IMG/VR virus record: IMGVR_UViG_3300008448_000125
Span: 1-51,500 of that record
Strand: one strand, 5' to 3'
Source of the DNA: a virus
DNA length: 51,500 bases
This document shows positions 1 to 7,675 of this stretch, piece by piece. The notes under the pieces are model-generated. The model was not told the DNA's origin, did no database searches, and saw only the letters and a program-made list of their open reading frames with translations. How positions within the stretch are numbered: the stretch's first letter is position 1; every line of letters begins with the position of its first letter. The position numbers and the translations under genes were made by a program.

Positions 1-254
1 CCAATATTTTTTTGAGTTGCCTTATTTAAATTTTCCATAAACCAAGCATCATTGTGCCACCCACACTTATGTATCTCTCTACTACAAACATATAAATGCT
101 CTGGTATATCTTTTCCACCTTCACATCTTGGTGGGAAATGATGAACATCCATACCTCTCATCTGTTCCCAAGTTAATCCCCAATTTTTTCGAGCAATATT
201 TCTTACTGTTTTAGGACTTAACCTTTCCCTTGGAACTTTAATAATAGCAGACAC
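1..254 (-). CDS. HNH endonuclease, C-terminus cut by window edge
   Basis: The 84 visible residues contain a recognisable HNH nuclease core: a DVHHFPP stretch with the tandem histidines at about 38-39, then a Gly-Gly-Lys-Asp-rich turn, HLYVC and a later REIHKCGWHN. HNH proteins of this size in phages are usually free-standing homing endonucleases that nick or cut DNA and spread by repair. The reading frame is open to the left edge, so the 3' end is missing. The only good start in this frame is GTG at 254, because a TGA lies just upstream; no strong ribosome binding site is visible. A TATAAATA late promoter sits 22 bases upstream, so the gene is probably expressed late with the virion genes. 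HNH identity is seen directly; the homing role is inferred. Confidence 0.75.
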   Translation of the reverse strand, partial: MSAIIKVPRERLSPKTVRNIARKNWGLTWEQMRGMDVHHFPPRCEGGKDIPEHLYVCSREIHKCGWHNDAWFMENLNKATQKNI

Positions 255-275
255 ATTTCAATCCCAATCTAAAAA

Positions 276-283
276 TATTTATA
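276..283 (-). promoter_or_regulatory. T4-type late promoter (TATAAATA)
   Basis: Minus-strand TATAAATA, a perfect match to the T4 late promoter core, 22 bases before the GTG start of the HNH gene. It overlaps the end of a seven-codon reading frame. Confidence 0.6.
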
Positions 284-302
284 CAAGATAGACTTCACTC
301 AT
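279..302 (-). other. Seven-codon reading frame behind a strong ribosome binding site
   Basis: After the stop of the 527-aa virion gene the minus strand has a strong Shine-Dalgarno (AAAGGAG), then ATG and the codons for MSEVYLV, then TAA. The stop falls inside the TATAAATA late promoter of the HNH gene. The strong start signal with almost no coding frame suggests the remnant of a gene start separated from its body, perhaps by the HNH insertion, or a leader peptide. A gene cannot be proven. Confidence 0.3.
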
Positions 303-316
303 AACGAAACTCCTTT

Positions 317-1900
317 TTAATCTTCTACATAAATGAACGAAGCACTAGCAGCAGTAATATTAGATGTTGATGAAATTACTGCGGTTATAAAACTATTTGG
401 TGGAACATGAAGTCCAATTTCAGATAAATCAACATCAATGGTTGAGTTATCTGATACATGAAAAGCAGCAATAGGAGGTATTGATTGTGCTGCTAATGTA
501 AATAATCCAGTGCTATCTTGAGTTGCATAAAGTGATGCATTAAAATCACTTTGAGTAGTCCATCTCAAATAATTTGTAAGAACTGGGTTCCAATATATGC
601 GAATAACTGCTGGGTCTCCTGTTGTATTTACTGATGCAGTAAGTCTTCTAGGAAGTAAATCTCTTGTATTAATCTTACCTTGATAAACAAGTTTATTTTT
701 AAGAGAAATGAGATGATATAAAGAACCAGGAGTGTTCATACTATCATTTCTGGTTGTAGTCACTGAATATGGAAGTTTTGTTCTTTCAACAATACCTTCA
801 ATCGCACCAAGGAAAGAAGAACCTCTACAAGTAACAACACCTACACCACCACCTAGATTTGCAGCAACATATCCAATCTTCATTGATGGATTGTCTAGGT
901 GTGGTAGTTGGTTTCTATTTGAATAATGTTCGTGATGGAAGAAAATCATATCCCCATTTAGAGGATTTTCAATCGCATATCTAATCTCACCAGAACCTAA
1001 CCAACGGAAGTTGATTTGATATACATTTAACTTAGATGGGTCTAGAGTAATACCAGAATATCCAGTTCCATCAAGTTTATCTAAATTAAAATCTTCTTGG
1101 AAAGTCCAGTTTTCTGTTTGTACTACCCCTGCCTGTCTTAATAATGCATTAAAAGATATTGTTGCGGTGCTTGTAATATCAAAAGTTCCAGTTTGAGGTC
1201 CAAGAGATGTTGCTAAAAATCTTAATCTTGATTGGTCATATTCAACCAAATACAAAGCATTAAAGAGTGCTTGTGCTCTTAATCCTTGTGCGAGTTGAGA
1301 AAGATTTCCTGCAAGTGTTCCTGAATTTACTGTTACCGCAGTAAAAGAAGTTCCATTCAGAGTGACTGTTACATTTCCATTATCAAGTGTGGTGAAGTCA
1401 TAACCCTGAATTCTTGCTTTACCACCATTTGCACGAAGAACACCAAACTTCCCATTGGTGTGTGCATATCCAATTTGAATTGCTTGTTCTTGATTGAATA
1501 GTCCTGCTCTTTGTGTAAATCCTACTGGGTTATTTGAGAACGAACCAGTAAATCTGCAAACAACACCTTGTCCTGGACGGTATCTAATAAAGTTCGTACT
1601 TCTGATTACACCATAAGAATTTGCAGAAGAACCAGCACCAACTATAAATGTAGAGTTTGCATGAGTAGCAATTCCTGTTGCACTGAATGTATATGTCTCA
1701 AACTCTCTTGGGTCTAATCCATAGACAGCATCTGCCTGAATTTTTGGTGTAATTGGGACTGCAATATTCTCACCAAAAGCAGATTTAGAACAAGCACCTT
1801 CATTTAGAATATTTCCATACTCATCAGCACGGAGATAAACTTCGTGAAGTGTTCTTTCTTGATTTAAGTAGTCTTGTGTAGACTTATTCCACTGAGCCAT
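317..1900 (-). CDS. Putative virion structural protein (527 aa)
   Basis: I do not recognise a named family. The protein is Gly/Ser/Thr/Asn-rich with alternating hydrophobic residues typical of beta-rich virion proteins. The N-terminus (MAQWNKSTQDYLNQERTLHE) is polar and probably helical. The middle carries repeated short aromatic-containing strands and a segment with FFHHEHYSNRN at about 320. No signal peptide or membrane span is seen. Its start codon overlaps the stop of the preceding 104-aa gene (TAATG), with a GGAG ribosome binding site, so it is translationally coupled to the gp13-gp16 unit. It is the last large gene of that late transcript before the HNH gene. A head- or neck-associated decoration or fibre-like role is an inference from position and composition. 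Confidence 0.7.
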   Translation of the reverse strand: MAQWNKSTQDYLNQERTLHEVYLRADEYGNILNEGACSKSAFGENIAVPITPKIQADAVYGLDPREFETYTFSATGIATHANSTFIVGAGSSANSYGVIRSTNFIRYRPGQGVVCRFTGSFSNNPVGFTQRAGLFNQEQAIQIGYAHTNGKFGVLRANGGKARIQGYDFTTLDNGNVTVTLNGTSFTAVTVNSGTLAGNLSQLAQGLRAQALFNALYLVEYDQSRLRFLATSLGPQTGTFDITSTATISFNALLRQAGVVQTENWTFQEDFNLDKLDGTGYSGITLDPSKLNVYQINFRWLGSGEIRYAIENPLNGDMIFFHHEHYSNRNQLPHLDNPSMKIGYVAANLGGGVGVVTCRGSSFLGAIEGIVERTKLPYSVTTTRNDSMNTPGSLYHLISLKNKLVYQGKINTRDLLPRRLTASVNTTGDPAVIRIYWNPVLTNYLRWTTQSDFNASLYATQDSTGLFTLAAQSIPPIAAFHVSDNSTIDVDLSEIGLHVPPNSFITAVISSTSNITAASASFIYVED

Positions 1901-2214
1901 TATTCACTCCACGATAATCTTTCTGGTTGATACCTCTGAGAACTCTTAATTTTTAAAGAACTTTGAGATTGTGATGGATAGATATTGTGAACAATCGCAC
2001 CAGGATATTCTCCTTGAAGTTGTTCAGCGAGAGCGTTCTTATCCATCATAGAACCTTCAACCTCAAGACGATACATCTTTCCTTCCCAAACTACATCAGC
2101 AAAGAAAGACTCACTTGCGGTCTCTGGTTCTTGTGAACCACCTACATTTAAAGTTCCATTAAAATCACCATTGATGGTGATGCTTTCTTGTAAAAACTGT
2201 TGAAAACTTTTCAT
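1900..2214 (-). CDS. Conserved hypothetical virion-associated protein (104 aa)
   Basis: The start was chosen as the ATG at 2214, which overlaps the stop of the upstream gene (TAATG); it gives the N-terminus MKSFQQFLQES. That N-terminal signature recurs in head-associated proteins of T4-like cyanophages, where it resembles a prohead targeting or processing segment; this is recalled family knowledge, not a search result. A second part (about 40-75) contains WEGKMYRLEVEG followed by a charged helix. No membrane segment is present. It is coupled at both ends to its neighbours inside the neck/terminase unit, which supports a packaging or capsid-related role. The exact function is unknown. Confidence 0.65.
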   Translation of the reverse strand: MKSFQQFLQESITINGDFNGTLNVGGSQEPETASESFFADVVWEGKMYRLEVEGSMMDKNALAEQLQGEYPGAIVHNIYPSQSQSSLKIKSSQRYQPERLSWSE

Positions 2215-3917
2215 TAGCATTTCCAGCGACGACGGGCTTTACAAATTGCTTTATCTGGGTCTTTTGAGCAATCAATGTTATGCATGTCTTGCTGACCCTT
2301 AGAGCGAGCGCAGAAGGACTTTCTACGCTTTGATCTTCCTGGTCCAGGATCTTTCTCAGTTACGGCAGTCTTTAGTTTAGAACCAGGATTCTCACGACGA
2401 TAAGCATTAACTGCTTTCTGACTCATACCATCAGTTTTGTCTGACTTATTTACTTTCTGCCAATCTTCTTCCAGTTCTTCTCTCCAGTTAGAGTATCCTT
2501 CTTTTACACAGTTGGGAACCATTTTCCCACCCTTCTTTTTCATACCAACTTGCTTGTAACCATCCCAGCAAGGATCTTCTTTTGCTTCGGCAAAAGCATC
2601 TGTAGAAACACCATCAGCATAAGATGATTGACTTGGAGTTGCTCTCTTAAATCTAGGTTTTCTGCTTAGATTAGAGGGGAGTTGATTGTCTCCTACTTTT
2701 TTACCTAATGGATATTTTGGATCATATGCACTTTGCTCACTAACAAGAGGTTCTGGTTTAATCAGATCAATTGTTTCAATTTCAAGTGCCTTGAAGTCAT
2801 CTCTCCAGTTGGAAAACTCATATCCCTCTTTTTTAGTTCCCCAGTTATCAGCACCAACTTTACGGCACTTAACTAATGCACCAGATGCATATGCACTTGG
2901 CCAAACGTCATATCTTGCCTTTACTTTCTTATAGCAAGCATCTTTTTTCTCATCAATCAATTGACCCTTAACTTCTGTCTCTTGTCTGAGTAACTTTAAT
3001 GCTTCACGAGTAGCATCGTTGTGTCGTTGCATACCATATGAAGCATGACCAATACCAGTTCCAGGCTGAATTTTTTCACCTTTCTTAGCAGCTTCTACAC
3101 CAGATTTCGAAGCCTGTTGTGCTCTACGAATTGCAGCAAGTCCAAGAGCACCAGCACCAAGAGCAAGACCACCAGCAACTAAAGGAGCAAGTTCATCAAG
3201 TTGCTCACCTTTTGGTTCAAAGTGTTGTGCTAGTTTTAGTTTACTATCACTAGGAAGTTCTAAAACATCTTCAGGTCTACCACCAACTCCACCAGCAAGT
3301 TTTTTATTATCTCTAAACATTCTCCTAAGTGCATCAGCTCCACTTTCTCCGGGAAGAAGTTTAACTTGTTCTCTCACTATCTTTGCTTTACCCTTTCTAT
3401 TTGGGTTTGGATCTTCTTTACGCTTCTTCTTTGCTCTCTTCTCTCTTTCATCCTTACTCATTGCTGCACGATCATCAGCATCGCGGCAGAATGGTTTGGT
3501 TTTTTGTCCTGGTTGTTTGGCACAAGGTTTTCCATCATACTTACCACCTGCCTGAACCCATCCACCACCAGAAAACCAGTCACGGAGTGAGTAGTCTTTA
3601 TCTTTAGCGGACTTGCCATCACGCTTACCTTCTTCCATATAAGAAGCAGCAGCATCTGTGTTGTGCTCCGTATCAGTCAACTTTGCTTGAACCCAAGCAG
3701 GAAGGTTATCTGCGTCAGTTTTCTTTGCAAGAACTCTTGCTACTTTTTGTAGATTATCAATAGACTTTTTGACCTGAGTCTTAGCCATTGAGACTTCATG
3801 GTCTTTTTCTTTTGCTTCATTCATTTTCTTTTTACGTCCCTGACAATGAGCACGCTGAGAAAACCCTTTTGGGTTGTCGCAATCAATCGATTTTTTATAT
3901 TTCTCAGACCAACCCAT
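2214..3917 (-). CDS. Mosaic Lys/Cys-rich protein with DUF5872-like module (567 aa)
   Basis: The protein is a chain of short conserved modules joined by polar linkers. Residues 1-35 read MGWSEKYKKSIDCDNPKGFS and continue in a Cys/Lys-rich form. About 95-170 is a DUF5872-like segment (LRDWFSGGGWVQAGGKYDGK, then PCAKQPGQKTKPFC). About 245-265 is an Ala/Gly/Leu-rich stretch that could be membrane-active. About 325-365 has a Cys/Trp module (VWPSAYASGALVKCRKVGA). The C-terminus is a basic Cys-rich tail ending KARRRWKC. Similar modules are known from large marine phage and giant-virus proteins of unknown function. It follows gp16 with a 14-base gap and overlaps the next gene. It is probably DNA- or head-associated because of its strong positive charge; this is inference. 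Confidence 0.7.
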   Translation of the reverse strand: MGWSEKYKKSIDCDNPKGFSQRAHCQGRKKKMNEAKEKDHEVSMAKTQVKKSIDNLQKVARVLAKKTDADNLPAWVQAKLTDTEHNTDAAASYMEEGKRDGKSAKDKDYSLRDWFSGGGWVQAGGKYDGKPCAKQPGQKTKPFCRDADDRAAMSKDEREKRAKKKRKEDPNPNRKGKAKIVREQVKLLPGESGADALRRMFRDNKKLAGGVGGRPEDVLELPSDSKLKLAQHFEPKGEQLDELAPLVAGGLALGAGALGLAAIRRAQQASKSGVEAAKKGEKIQPGTGIGHASYGMQRHNDATREALKLLRQETEVKGQLIDEKKDACYKKVKARYDVWPSAYASGALVKCRKVGADNWGTKKEGYEFSNWRDDFKALEIETIDLIKPEPLVSEQSAYDPKYPLGKKVGDNQLPSNLSRKPRFKRATPSQSSYADGVSTDAFAEAKEDPCWDGYKQVGMKKKGGKMVPNCVKEGYSNWREELEEDWQKVNKSDKTDGMSQKAVNAYRRENPGSKLKTAVTEKDPGPGRSKRRKSFCARSKGQQDMHNIDCSKDPDKAICKARRRWKC

Positions 3918-3931
3918 TTTCAGGTTATAAA

Positions 3932-4354
3932 CTATTCCTTATTATTTAGAAAACCTTGCTTGAGTAGTTTTTGAAGTTCTGATGTTGATCCAACAAAAAC
4001 TGCATTGTTAGTTACTGTATTTGGACCCTTATTGTTACCAACATCTTCTTCAACATCTTTAAGTTTTTTCTGAAGATCTATTAGTTTATCAGTTGTATCC
4101 GCAACACTTTTAATTAACTGACCCGCAACTTCATATGCTCTTGGACTCCCCCCTTCACCGGCAAGTTCCATGATTCCATTGATTGCTTCTTGTCCCTTTT
4201 CTATAAGTGAATATAGATTTGCTCTCGTATATTCATAATCTTTTTTAATATCAGTTTTCTGTTCGGGTTTTTGAATACTTTTGGGAGTATCATCAACCTC
4301 AACAATACTACTCTCAACATTTAGAGCATCGTCAATAGAATCAAATTCAGACAT
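3932..4354 (-). CDS. 16: gp16-like small terminase subunit
   Basis: This 140-aa protein corresponds in size, position and sequence character to the T4 gp16 small terminase (164 aa), which recognises concatemeric DNA and regulates the large terminase during head filling. The sequence has an acidic N-terminus, a central helical pair (YEYTRANLYSLIEKGQEAIN, then an Ala/Lys helix at about 75-105 ending in a coiled coil), and a C-terminal segment with VFVGSTSELQKLL, which is characteristic of cyanophage gp16. It follows gp15 with a 6-base gap, in the canonical 13-14-15-16 order. The partner gp17 is not found downstream, where instead a 567-aa mosaic protein begins. Identification rests on family knowledge and gene order. 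Confidence 0.87.
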   Translation of the reverse strand: MSEFDSIDDALNVESSIVEVDDTPKSIQKPEQKTDIKKDYEYTRANLYSLIEKGQEAINGIMELAGEGGSPRAYEVAGQLIKSVADTTDKLIDLQKKLKDVEEDVGNNKGPNTVTNNAVFVGSTSELQKLLKQGFLNNKE

Positions 4355-4360
4355 AAGTTA

Positions 4361-5161
4361 TTAAATATCAGTTTGTTGTGTTGGACTGTAAGACTTAGAA
4401 TCTCCAAAATATTCCCAAGTTTCTGTGAATCCAAAGTCGTCGCCAGGATCTGCGTTTATTGGATCTGGAACTGCTGTATATCTAACTTCTCTCTTCGCAG
4501 TTTGTGTATTTGTATCTGAGTACATATCAACAATAACCTTACGAATGAGACCTTCTGGATTATCAGCAACAGGACCGAATAGATAAGTTTTAGCGGTAAA
4601 CTGTAAAGTATATATTAATGCTCTTCTTGTGGAGAAGTCTCCTTCATAGTCATCTTGCATTCCAACGCTGTTTAGAACTACTGGAATATCTCTTTTTTCT
4701 CCAATTGAGTCTACTAAGTCTATGGTTAAATTAAACGATGGTTGGAAGTAAGGTAAAATTTGCTCAACAATTTGTAAAGCATCATCATTCAACTTACAAA
4801 AAATACTCAGTTCAAATCCAATGTTATATGGAACAGGCATAAAAACCTTTTTCATTCGATCATTATCATCGACCGCTCTAAAAGTCTGAGTTATACCAGT
4901 TTTTCTTGAGGCATCATATTCAATAGAAGTCATTTCAAACGACATTCTTGGTAAAGTAATTTGAACTGGTTTGTCCAGGTTTGCTTGCTGCTCAAGTCTT
5001 GCTAGAAACTTTTGAGAAGGACCATAAGCTAGAGGAACACTTACAACACTATTGATATTTCCACTGCCATCTTTGTGTTTAATATCAATTTGGTTAAATA
5101 GAGTTCCAAATGCTATAATAGTTTTACGAATTATTTCGTGATAGTAATAAGTTCCTAACAT
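4361..5161 (-). CDS. 15: gp15 tail terminator / sheath stabiliser
   Basis: The protein is 266 aa (T4 gp15 is 272 aa). It starts MLGTYYYHEIIRKTIIAFGT and contains the gp15-type segments on residues about 85-125 (VMPVPYNIGFELSIF region preceded by a GITQTFRAV strand) and about 165-195 (ALIYTLQFTAKTYLFGPV). gp15 hexamers cap the tail tube and sheath and form the tail side of the head-tail joint. Start and stop overlap the neighbouring genes by one base (TAATG with gp14), so it is translationally coupled. No truncation or inserted domain is visible. The C-terminal 40 residues are polar and variable-looking. Confidence 0.92.
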   Translation of the reverse strand: MLGTYYYHEIIRKTIIAFGTLFNQIDIKHKDGSGNINSVVSVPLAYGPSQKFLARLEQQANLDKPVQITLPRMSFEMTSIEYDASRKTGITQTFRAVDDNDRMKKVFMPVPYNIGFELSIFCKLNDDALQIVEQILPYFQPSFNLTIDLVDSIGEKRDIPVVLNSVGMQDDYEGDFSTRRALIYTLQFTAKTYLFGPVADNPEGLIRKVIVDMYSDTNTQTAKREVRYTAVPDPINADPGDDFGFTETWEYFGDSKSYSPTQQTDI

Positions 5162-6540
5162 TAGTAAGTACCGAATGGATTAGACTGTGAAAAGTCCAAA
5201 ATGAGATCTGCTGCTGCTTCAATTTCTTCATTTTGTCTATATTTATCTGTCTCTGTATTCGCCACAGAAACTCTAGTTTCATAAACAGCACCAGATTTTG
5301 ATCCAGTAATTGTTTCACCCGGATAGAACGAACCAGTTACAATACCAACTCTTAGAATATTGGTATCTGTATCCCAGTTTTTAACTCTTGCTGTAGATCC
5401 AGATCTCGATCCAGTTACAAGTTCGTTGAACCAGAATGTTCCAATACCAGTCGTCGCGGCAGCTGCAACTGTTACTGTTGGTGCAGAGAAGAATCCTGCT
5501 CCAGCATCTGTAATATAAATTGCACTGACAGTTCCAGCAGCACTTACAATAGAAGTTGCAGCTGCTGGTAGATTTGGCGACAGTGATGGTAGTGAGAAAG
5601 AAACCGATGGCGCAGTAGAGTAACCAGCTCCACCATCGTTAACAACAACATTAACAACACCTTTTCTATCGGTAATGATTCCACAAGTAGCAGCTGCACC
5701 AGTTCCACCACCACCAGTAATAGTGATAGTTGGTGCTACAGTGTACCCAGTACCAGCATGAGTAATAAGAATTTCTTTAATAGAAGTTATACTATTTCTA
5801 GTTGTTGTAATAGCAACTGCTTGAGCGTTGGTTCCTCCGGAAGGTGCCGTTGTAATTGCAACTGTTGGTGTTCCTGTAAATCCAGATCCATCGTTGTTGA
5901 GGAAAATTTGTCTTATATAACCAGTCCCAATACTGGCAGTTGCTGTTGCTCTTGTTCCACTGGAATACATTGATAGATCAATAATGTTTCCAATATCCTC
6001 AAGAACTTCATCTATTTCGTCGATAGAAGTATCTAGAACTTCATCCTCATATTCGAAGAGTTCACATTGAAGTTCATAAACATAATTTTTTCCCAGTTGA
6101 TAGAAAGGTTTTTCATGCTCAACAAACTTTACTTCAAACAATCTCTTTCCAAGTGGGAAGTATACTAAATCACCTTCTCTTGGTCTATCAAAAACAGTAA
6201 TTTCTGTATCATCTTCACCGTCCAAAAATGGCGAGATGAAATCCTCAAATCTTTCTTTTGAGATTACTAATGATACTTCATCCCTAACACTAACACCAAA
6301 CTTGGTCATAATATCTCCAGCACCACTATAACCATCATAGTTATTGAGATATGCTTCTAATAAAAAATTATCGTCAAAAACGGATGATTGTATCTCTTCA
6401 ATGATAGTTTGTTTTCTTACAAACTTTCTTGGAATATAAGTTACTTCGATACCATATATTTTGAGTTGTTCATTGATCAACTCTTGTATTAATCTTTGTT
6501 CTCCAGAAGAACCTTGTAAGAAAAAGGGATTAAGTGCCAT
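5161..6540 (-). CDS. 14: gp14 neck protein with large repeat insertion
   Basis: The first 195 residues are typical of gp14 (MALNPFFLQGSSGEQRLIQE, YIPRKFVRK, then FGVSVRDEVSLVIS and a DLVYFPLGKRLFEVKFVEHE barrel). The last 40 (NEEIEAAADLILDFSQSNPF) are the typical end. Between them, about residues 195-415, lies an inserted Gly/Ala/Thr-rich segment built from repeats of the form GxGYTxAPTVTIT, with a separate block around ITGSKSG. T4 gp14 is 256 aa, so this version, 459 aa, is much enlarged. gp14 forms the neck with gp13 and joins head to tail. The insertion should project from the neck surface (inference). It overlaps gp15 and gp13 by one base each. Confidence 0.92.
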   Translation of the reverse strand: MALNPFFLQGSSGEQRLIQELINEQLKIYGIEVTYIPRKFVRKQTIIEEIQSSVFDDNFLLEAYLNNYDGYSGAGDIMTKFGVSVRDEVSLVISKERFEDFISPFLDGEDDTEITVFDRPREGDLVYFPLGKRLFEVKFVEHEKPFYQLGKNYVYELQCELFEYEDEVLDTSIDEIDEVLEDIGNIIDLSMYSSGTRATATASIGTGYIRQIFLNNDGSGFTGTPTVAITTAPSGGTNAQAVAITTTRNSITSIKEILITHAGTGYTVAPTITITGGGGTGAAATCGIITDRKGVVNVVVNDGGAGYSTAPSVSFSLPSLSPNLPAAATSIVSAAGTVSAIYITDAGAGFFSAPTVTVAAAATTGIGTFWFNELVTGSRSGSTARVKNWDTDTNILRVGIVTGSFYPGETITGSKSGAVYETRVSVANTETDKYRQNEEIEAAADLILDFSQSNPFGTY

Positions 6541-7397
6541 TATCCAATAAAATCGAGAGGTGGTAGTTCATAATCCATAGACATACGAGATTGAATCTCT
6601 GCAAGTTCTCTTTCAGCATCATCATATAATTGTCTACCATTAAGTTCAATTCCACCAGGAAGTTTTACACCATTGAACTTGATTAAGTTTTGACCCCACT
6701 GGCGTTTAATAAGAGCAGTTAGGTATCTCTTTAAGAAACTATCATTATAAACACCAGTATATGAATCTGGATCTAATATTCTATGGCAGTCAATAATAAT
6801 ATAGTCATTTTCACTCATACTCTTCCAATCAATATCCAGATACAATCTATCTTGTCTCTTATTGTATCTAATTTGTTTATCTGGAGTTAAAAGGAAGTCA
6901 ATATCCTCCAAATAAGTTTTCGTCATTGCATATTGCAATAGTTCAACCGAATTGAAGTAGTAGAGATCATTCAAAAACAGTTGATATTTGATACTAAACA
7001 TTCCACCAGAAATAGAACTAGTATCAAACTTAAAGATTTTTTCAATTCCAATAACAGAATCTGGAACCTGAATGAAATTGGAAGTTTCGTAGTAATTTGA
7101 AGTGGTTGTCCCATAACCACTGATAGTCGTTGAAGTAGCACTTGTAGTTACGATACCTGCGGTATTTGTGCTTCCAGATTCGTTTGATGCCCTTCCTCTA
7201 TCTAAGTCTGCTTGAGTGAATCTATACTTCAGATACATTCTCTCAACACCATCAAAATGACGCTCTTGAAAATACTGAAGAGCATCATCTACCAGGTCGT
7301 CAATTTGATCATCATCAACGTTGATCTCCAAAACTGGAGCGCCCAAACGTCTCAAACAATAATCGATAAGTCCTTGGCGTGTTGATGGTTTTGCCAT
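6540..7397 (-). CDS. 13: gp13 neck protein
   Basis: The 285-aa protein begins MAKPSTRQGLIDYCLRRLGA and continues with EINVDDDQIDDLVDDALQYF and an MYLKYRFTQAD strand, the hallmark of gp13 neck proteins (T4 gp13 is 309 aa). A central helical block (about 130-200) and a C-terminal segment with LKRYLTALIKRQWGQNLIKF and LPPLDFIG complete the family pattern. gp13 binds the portal and with gp14 closes the filled head so that the tail can attach. The start overlaps the stop of the 73-aa gene upstream (TAATG). A short Gly/Ser/Thr-rich loop (about 70-100) looks variable, as expected for an exposed loop. Confidence 0.93.
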   Translation of the reverse strand: MAKPSTRQGLIDYCLRRLGAPVLEINVDDDQIDDLVDDALQYFQERHFDGVERMYLKYRFTQADLDRGRASNESGSTNTAGIVTTSATSTTISGYGTTTSNYYETSNFIQVPDSVIGIEKIFKFDTSSISGGMFSIKYQLFLNDLYYFNSVELLQYAMTKTYLEDIDFLLTPDKQIRYNKRQDRLYLDIDWKSMSENDYIIIDCHRILDPDSYTGVYNDSFLKRYLTALIKRQWGQNLIKFNGVKLPGGIELNGRQLYDDAERELAEIQSRMSMDYELPPLDFIG

Positions 7398-7618
7398 TAG
7401 AATTCCTCAGCAGATAAATTATCCGTCTTTTGTGTGGATTTTTTCTTCGTTTGCAATTTACTCAATTCTTCCTCTTGCTCATTCACTTTCTTTTTGAGAG
7501 CATCAATGGTTTGATTAGCAACCATAATCTTTGCTTCTAAAGCAACAGTTTGTGAAAATAAATCTGATGCTTTTTGCTGATATACTAAAATCATGCTTCT
7601 GTAATCAGTTTCATTCAT
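7397..7618 (-). CDS. Small coiled-coil protein upstream of gp13 (73 aa)
   Basis: The protein is almost entirely one predicted coiled coil: an N-terminal helix (RSMILVYQQKASDLFSQTVA) leads into heptad-like repeats up to LQTKKKSTQK, with a short acidic tail. There is no membrane span or catalytic motif. It is the first gene of the late transcript that carries gp13, gp14, gp15 and gp16, behind a TATAAATA promoter and a terminator for the previous unit. Its position suggests a neck or whisker-associated role comparable in place to T4 wac, but it is far too short to be fibritin itself. Function unknown. Confidence 0.7.
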   Translation of the reverse strand: MNETDYRSMILVYQQKASDLFSQTVALEAKIMVANQTIDALKKKVNEQEEELSKLQTKKKSTQKTDNLSAEEF

Positions 7619-7627
7619 AATTGATAC

Positions 7628-7652
7628 AAAAAAAGGTGGGACTTGCCCACCT
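7628..7652 (-). terminator. Rho-independent terminator after the fibre gene
   Basis: On the minus strand AGGTGGG, a 5-base loop and CCCACCT form a perfect 7-bp stem followed by a run of seven T. It ends transcription from the 818-aa fibre gene and lies directly downstream of the late promoter for the gp13 unit. Confidence 0.9.
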
Positions 7653-7653
7653 A

Positions 7654-7661
7654 TATTTATA
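7654..7661 (-). promoter_or_regulatory. T4-type late promoter (TATAAATA) for the gp13-gp16 unit
   Basis: Perfect TATAAATA, 36 bases before the start of the 73-aa coiled-coil gene. The terminator stem of the fibre unit lies between this element and that gene, so the transcript start is expected to fall at or in the stem. Confidence 0.7.
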
Positions 7662-7675
7662 ATCGCTAGTTAATT

